DNA of 64,000 nt. Origin: Rhipidocladum racemiflorum (Eukaryota; Streptophyta; Magnoliopsida; Poales; Poaceae). Of this stretch, positions 60,991-64,000 are shown in pieces (position 1 is the stretch's first letter; the number at the start of each line of letters is the position of its first letter). Made by a program: the position numbers and the translations under genes. The notes beneath the pieces were generated by a model. That model was not told where the DNA came from, did no database searches, and saw only the letters and a list, made by a program, of their open reading frames with translations. The stretch covers positions 3,666,649 to 3,730,648 of the forward strand of contig CM070570.1 of the NCBI GenBank assembly GCA_036346355.1, given 5' to 3'.

Positions 60991-63900
60991 ACTTTCCCTT
61001 CGGCGAATACCGCGTAATGCACATGTCTCGTTAAAAACTCCTTCCAAAAATCCATGGGAAAAAAATATGAGAAAAGAGTATATTGCACTCGCATTTCGTA
61101 TTATACTAGTTGCCTCATTAAAAACCTTCATGTGAGAAAACTTCAAAAAAACTCACTAAAAGAAAATGAGCATAAACTATAGTCTTTAGGATATAAAGTG
61201 GGATCTTTATGATCATACAAATGGTCATGGTACAGGGTAGTAGTGCCCCTGAACTTTGCATATCCCTAAGTCATCTCATTCCAATACCATTAACACATCT
61301 TTGAAAAATAGATTTTAGCAAGGACTTAATGAACAAATCTACTAGATTTTCACGTAACTTAGTTTACAATATCTTTATCTCATCATTCTTCTGGAATTCA
61401 TGATGATAGAAAAATTTAGGGGCAATATGATTCGTGATACTGCTGTTTACATAACTCATTTGCATTTGTGTAACAGAAGTAATATTATCTTCATAGATAA
61501 TCACAAGGGTATCGATGGTATTAAAACAATATGACTTTTGGATATGATTAATCACACGTCTCAGCCAAACACACTCACGTAAAGCTTCATATAAAGTTAT
61601 AATCTCTGAGTGGATGGTAGAATAGCTACTAAGGTATGTTTAAAAGACCGCCAAGAAATGGCTAAACTACCTCAGAAAAACACAAAATCACTATGAGATT
61701 TGGCACTATGAGGATCAGATAGCCAACATCCATATATCCCACCATGGTTAAGTCTTGGTTCTTCTAGAAAAAACAATCCAAGATCTTGAGTACCTTGGAG
61801 GTATATGAGTAAAGTCTTGACACTAGCCCAATGTTTTCTGGTTGGGATTATACTGTTTCATGCTAGCAAATTTATTGCGAATGCAATATCAGGCCTTGTG
61901 CAGTTCACAAGATACATAAGTATGGAACTTCAGGTCCAAAGATTTTATTAGTTTTCATTCTTAGTATGAAATGGTCTTTATCCACTTCAAAGTATCTCAC
62001 AATCACGGGGTCTTTAATGGATGACATTTATCCAAATTAAATTTTTCCAATTTTTTGTTGGTATAAATAGTGTCGGTGTTTCGTGCACCGGCAATACGAA
62101 TTTTTGGTTAGTAGGGAGTCGCGCGCTTTCTCTCCCCGAATGGTTGACACATGAGGTCAGAGATTTATACTGGTTCGGGCCGAAAGTCCCTACTCCAGTT
62201 CGGGTCGTTGGGGTGTATTGCACTCGAGAGACGAACTGAGAGTTACAGGCGAGACAGGGGGCCGAAAGGATCGAACTCCCTTGTGCTCAATTTGGTTTCG
62301 CTAGGTTGCTTGCTCGATCCCCCTCCCTCACGGGGCCCTGCTTCTCCTTATATATTCGGAGGCGGCAGGTTACACGGGAGTTTGGAGAGAAAAAGGAAGG
62401 GGTACTGTACGCCTTGGAGTCTGGTTTCTATCTTGTCGTCCGACCGGCCTCTGCCCGTCCCCATGCCGGGTTGGTGGTCCTGCGACGAGCGGTCTTCGGC
62501 TGCCTGTCAGGATGACGCATCGCCCAGTACAGCTGTCAGCTTCAGTGATTAAATGCTGCTTGACCTCAGCTTGGCCTCGGGGGAGGGCGCCTCTCTCTGC
62601 GGCGTGTCAGGTGACGGGACAGGGGCTTGACTTCTTCGACGGGCCCTCTGACAATCTCGGGAAGGAGCCGCCTACCCTGGTACGGATGTCAGGGGACGTT
62701 GCGTGCGTGGGGCAGTTGGTTCTCCACCAGCGCGAGGCTCGCTCCCTCGGGCGCCAGTGGAGCCGACCGACCACATGCCCCGACCTAGGAGGTCGGGGTC
62801 TGCCGGTCGTCCGGGGCTGGCTCCGAACGGGGCCTGGCCCGCTCTTCGCGGCCCACATACCTTTCGCCAGCACAGGGCTTCTAAGGAAGTCAGCCCGCTC
62901 GTGGTTCCGGGCTGATGGGGGTACCCATGGTATGGGTACTCGTCAAATAGACTGGTGTACAAAAATTCCTTATGAGAAATGCTTTAAATGCAGGCTTAAG
63001 TATATTTGGTTTCACCCAAATCTTTCATCTCAAACTCCATCGTAAGGTAAGAACTTATTTTCTGTGGTTCCGATGACATTCAGTTCATCGATATATATTG
63101 AGATGACACAGAATCCATTCTGAGATTTCTTTATGAACACACATGGACAATATCCCTTTTTCAGGCGGAACTCATTAAGTCAGTTGTTCCACATTCTCCC
63201 CGATTGTTTTAATCCGTACAGTGATGTCTTCAGTTAGACGCTATACATGTTGCGATTATTAGGTACGGAACTTTGGCTCCTTCAGGGATTCTCATATAAA
63301 TATCCGTATCCAGTGACCCATATAAGTATGCAATCACCACATCCATTAACTGCATTATTAAATTTAAGTTTGCTGCCATTAATATTAAATTTTGGAACAT
63401 TATTCCACTCATTACAGAAGAATATGTTTCATCATAATCGAAGCTGGGTCTCTGCGTGAACCCTTGTACTACAAGTCTCATTTTATATCTCACCACCTAG
63501 ATATTTTCATTTTCTCTTTGGATGAAAAACCCATTTGATCCTATAGGGAATACTTTAGAAGGTATTCGGTCAACGGGACAAAAAAACTTTCCTCTTATTA
63601 AGCGAGCGCTGCCTCAATTGCTTTTTTTCATTTGACCATATCTGAGTGTTTCTGGAACTCTACCATGGACTTTGGTTCTAGTCCAGCTTTTAGCAATTTT
63701 TAGAGGGGAAATATGTTGACAATTGTAGTTTTTCTTTTATACAATTCTCTTGCATAACTTCAGAGATATCTCTTTATTAATTTATTCTAGCTCCTCATGA
63801 TTTCCCACAACGATGGAGTCTAAGTGCTCCGACTTCATAGCGTTAGATTGTGCGTGCAAAATTACGTTGGGGTTATTTTCTTCAGGATGAATCATTTCAG

Positions 63901-64000
63901 GGATGTTACCATCTGTAAGATGGTTCACTTCAGGATTTCCTCAACATCAGGTTGAGCTTCTTCCATTATCACATATAGTGTTCTCATTTATTCAGTTCTC
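60991..64000 (-). pseudogene. Decayed copia pol on the minus strand, running off the window
   Basis: Read from right to left: a reverse transcriptase start (VRYKMRLVVQGFTQRPSFDY, 63,437-63,496), then QLMDVVIAYLYGSLDTDIYM, then ISIYIDELNVIG near 63,085 (the YVDD-type motif reads YIDE), then RNase H text (ECVWLRRVINHIQKSYCF with IIYEDN, near 61,480-61,585). There are many stops and frame changes. The text resembles copia elements with the phrase [21 protein letters not shown]. The polypurine-like GAAGGGAAAG followed by TGTTATGATAC at 60991 may mark the start of its 3' LTR. It is interrupted by the solo LTR at 62071-62945. Confidence 0.75.
62071..62945. mobile_element. Gypsy-type solo LTR, 875 bp, nested in the copia relic
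   Basis: It begins TGTCGGTGTTTCGTGCACCG and ends GGTACTCGTCA. AATAG is duplicated on both sides (62066-62070, 62946-62950). The phrase ACTGGTTCGGGCCGAAAGTC and a TATATATTCGGAGG promoter-like core fit LTRs known from grasses. The copia pol text resumes on both sides, so this insertion is younger. Confidence 0.9.

Overview
This is plant nuclear DNA, almost certainly from a grass (Poaceae). The support is a 17-exon plant N-recognin gene with GT-AG introns, a plant metallothionein gene, an NLR (NB-ARC/LRR) resistance-type gene, and a dense, nested load of transposons typical of grasses (copia elements, solo LTRs, Stowaway- and Tourist-like MITEs, hAT elements, a Helitron and a Mutator-like element). 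The species cannot be told from the sequence alone. From memory, unverified, the rice PRT6 orthologue and type-2 metallothionein genes lie close together near one end of chromosome 1, so the window may be the equivalent interval.

Layout. Positions 1-10,880 are one large decayed Mutator-like element (MULE) region. It holds a broken MURA-type transposase, a broken plant-mobile-domain gene, GRF-type zinc-finger relics and a 188-bp tandem repeat, between copies of a GATGGACGGGCGACAG terminal motif. From 11,369 to about 24,150 lies the best-preserved gene: a PRT6-like E3 ubiquitin ligase of 17 coding exons (11,657-23,021) that splices to an uninterrupted frame of 2,076 codons. A MITE sits in one of its introns. 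From 24,161 to 27,300 are a 619-bp MITE-like element, a 1,013-bp solo LTR and a degenerate tandem repeat.

Positions 28,385-36,850 hold a minus-strand CC-NB-ARC-LRR gene broken twice. A 4.9-kb copia element with identical 88-bp LTRs sits just after the GLPLA motif, and a 143-bp Mutator-type MITE sits in the LRR region. Positions 37,000-54,000 are repeats: a degenerate tandem repeat, a probable 2.9-kb solo LTR, a hAT-like element split by a 6.2-kb SIRE-like copia, and a 4.1-kb copia lacking reverse transcriptase.

Positions 54,397-56,920 hold a minus-strand type-2-like metallothionein gene whose first two exons are duplicated inside the gene. Positions 57,000-64,000 are MITEs, a Helitron, and a decayed minus-strand copia pol that runs off the right edge and carries an 875-bp solo LTR.

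The host genes do not form a shared pathway: one acts in protein turnover, one was an immune receptor and one binds metal. Most of the window's interest lies in insertion history, which can be read from target-site duplications, and in the rearranged metallothionein gene. No clear new biological system was found. All exon structures are read by eye from splice sites and phase, without transcript data.
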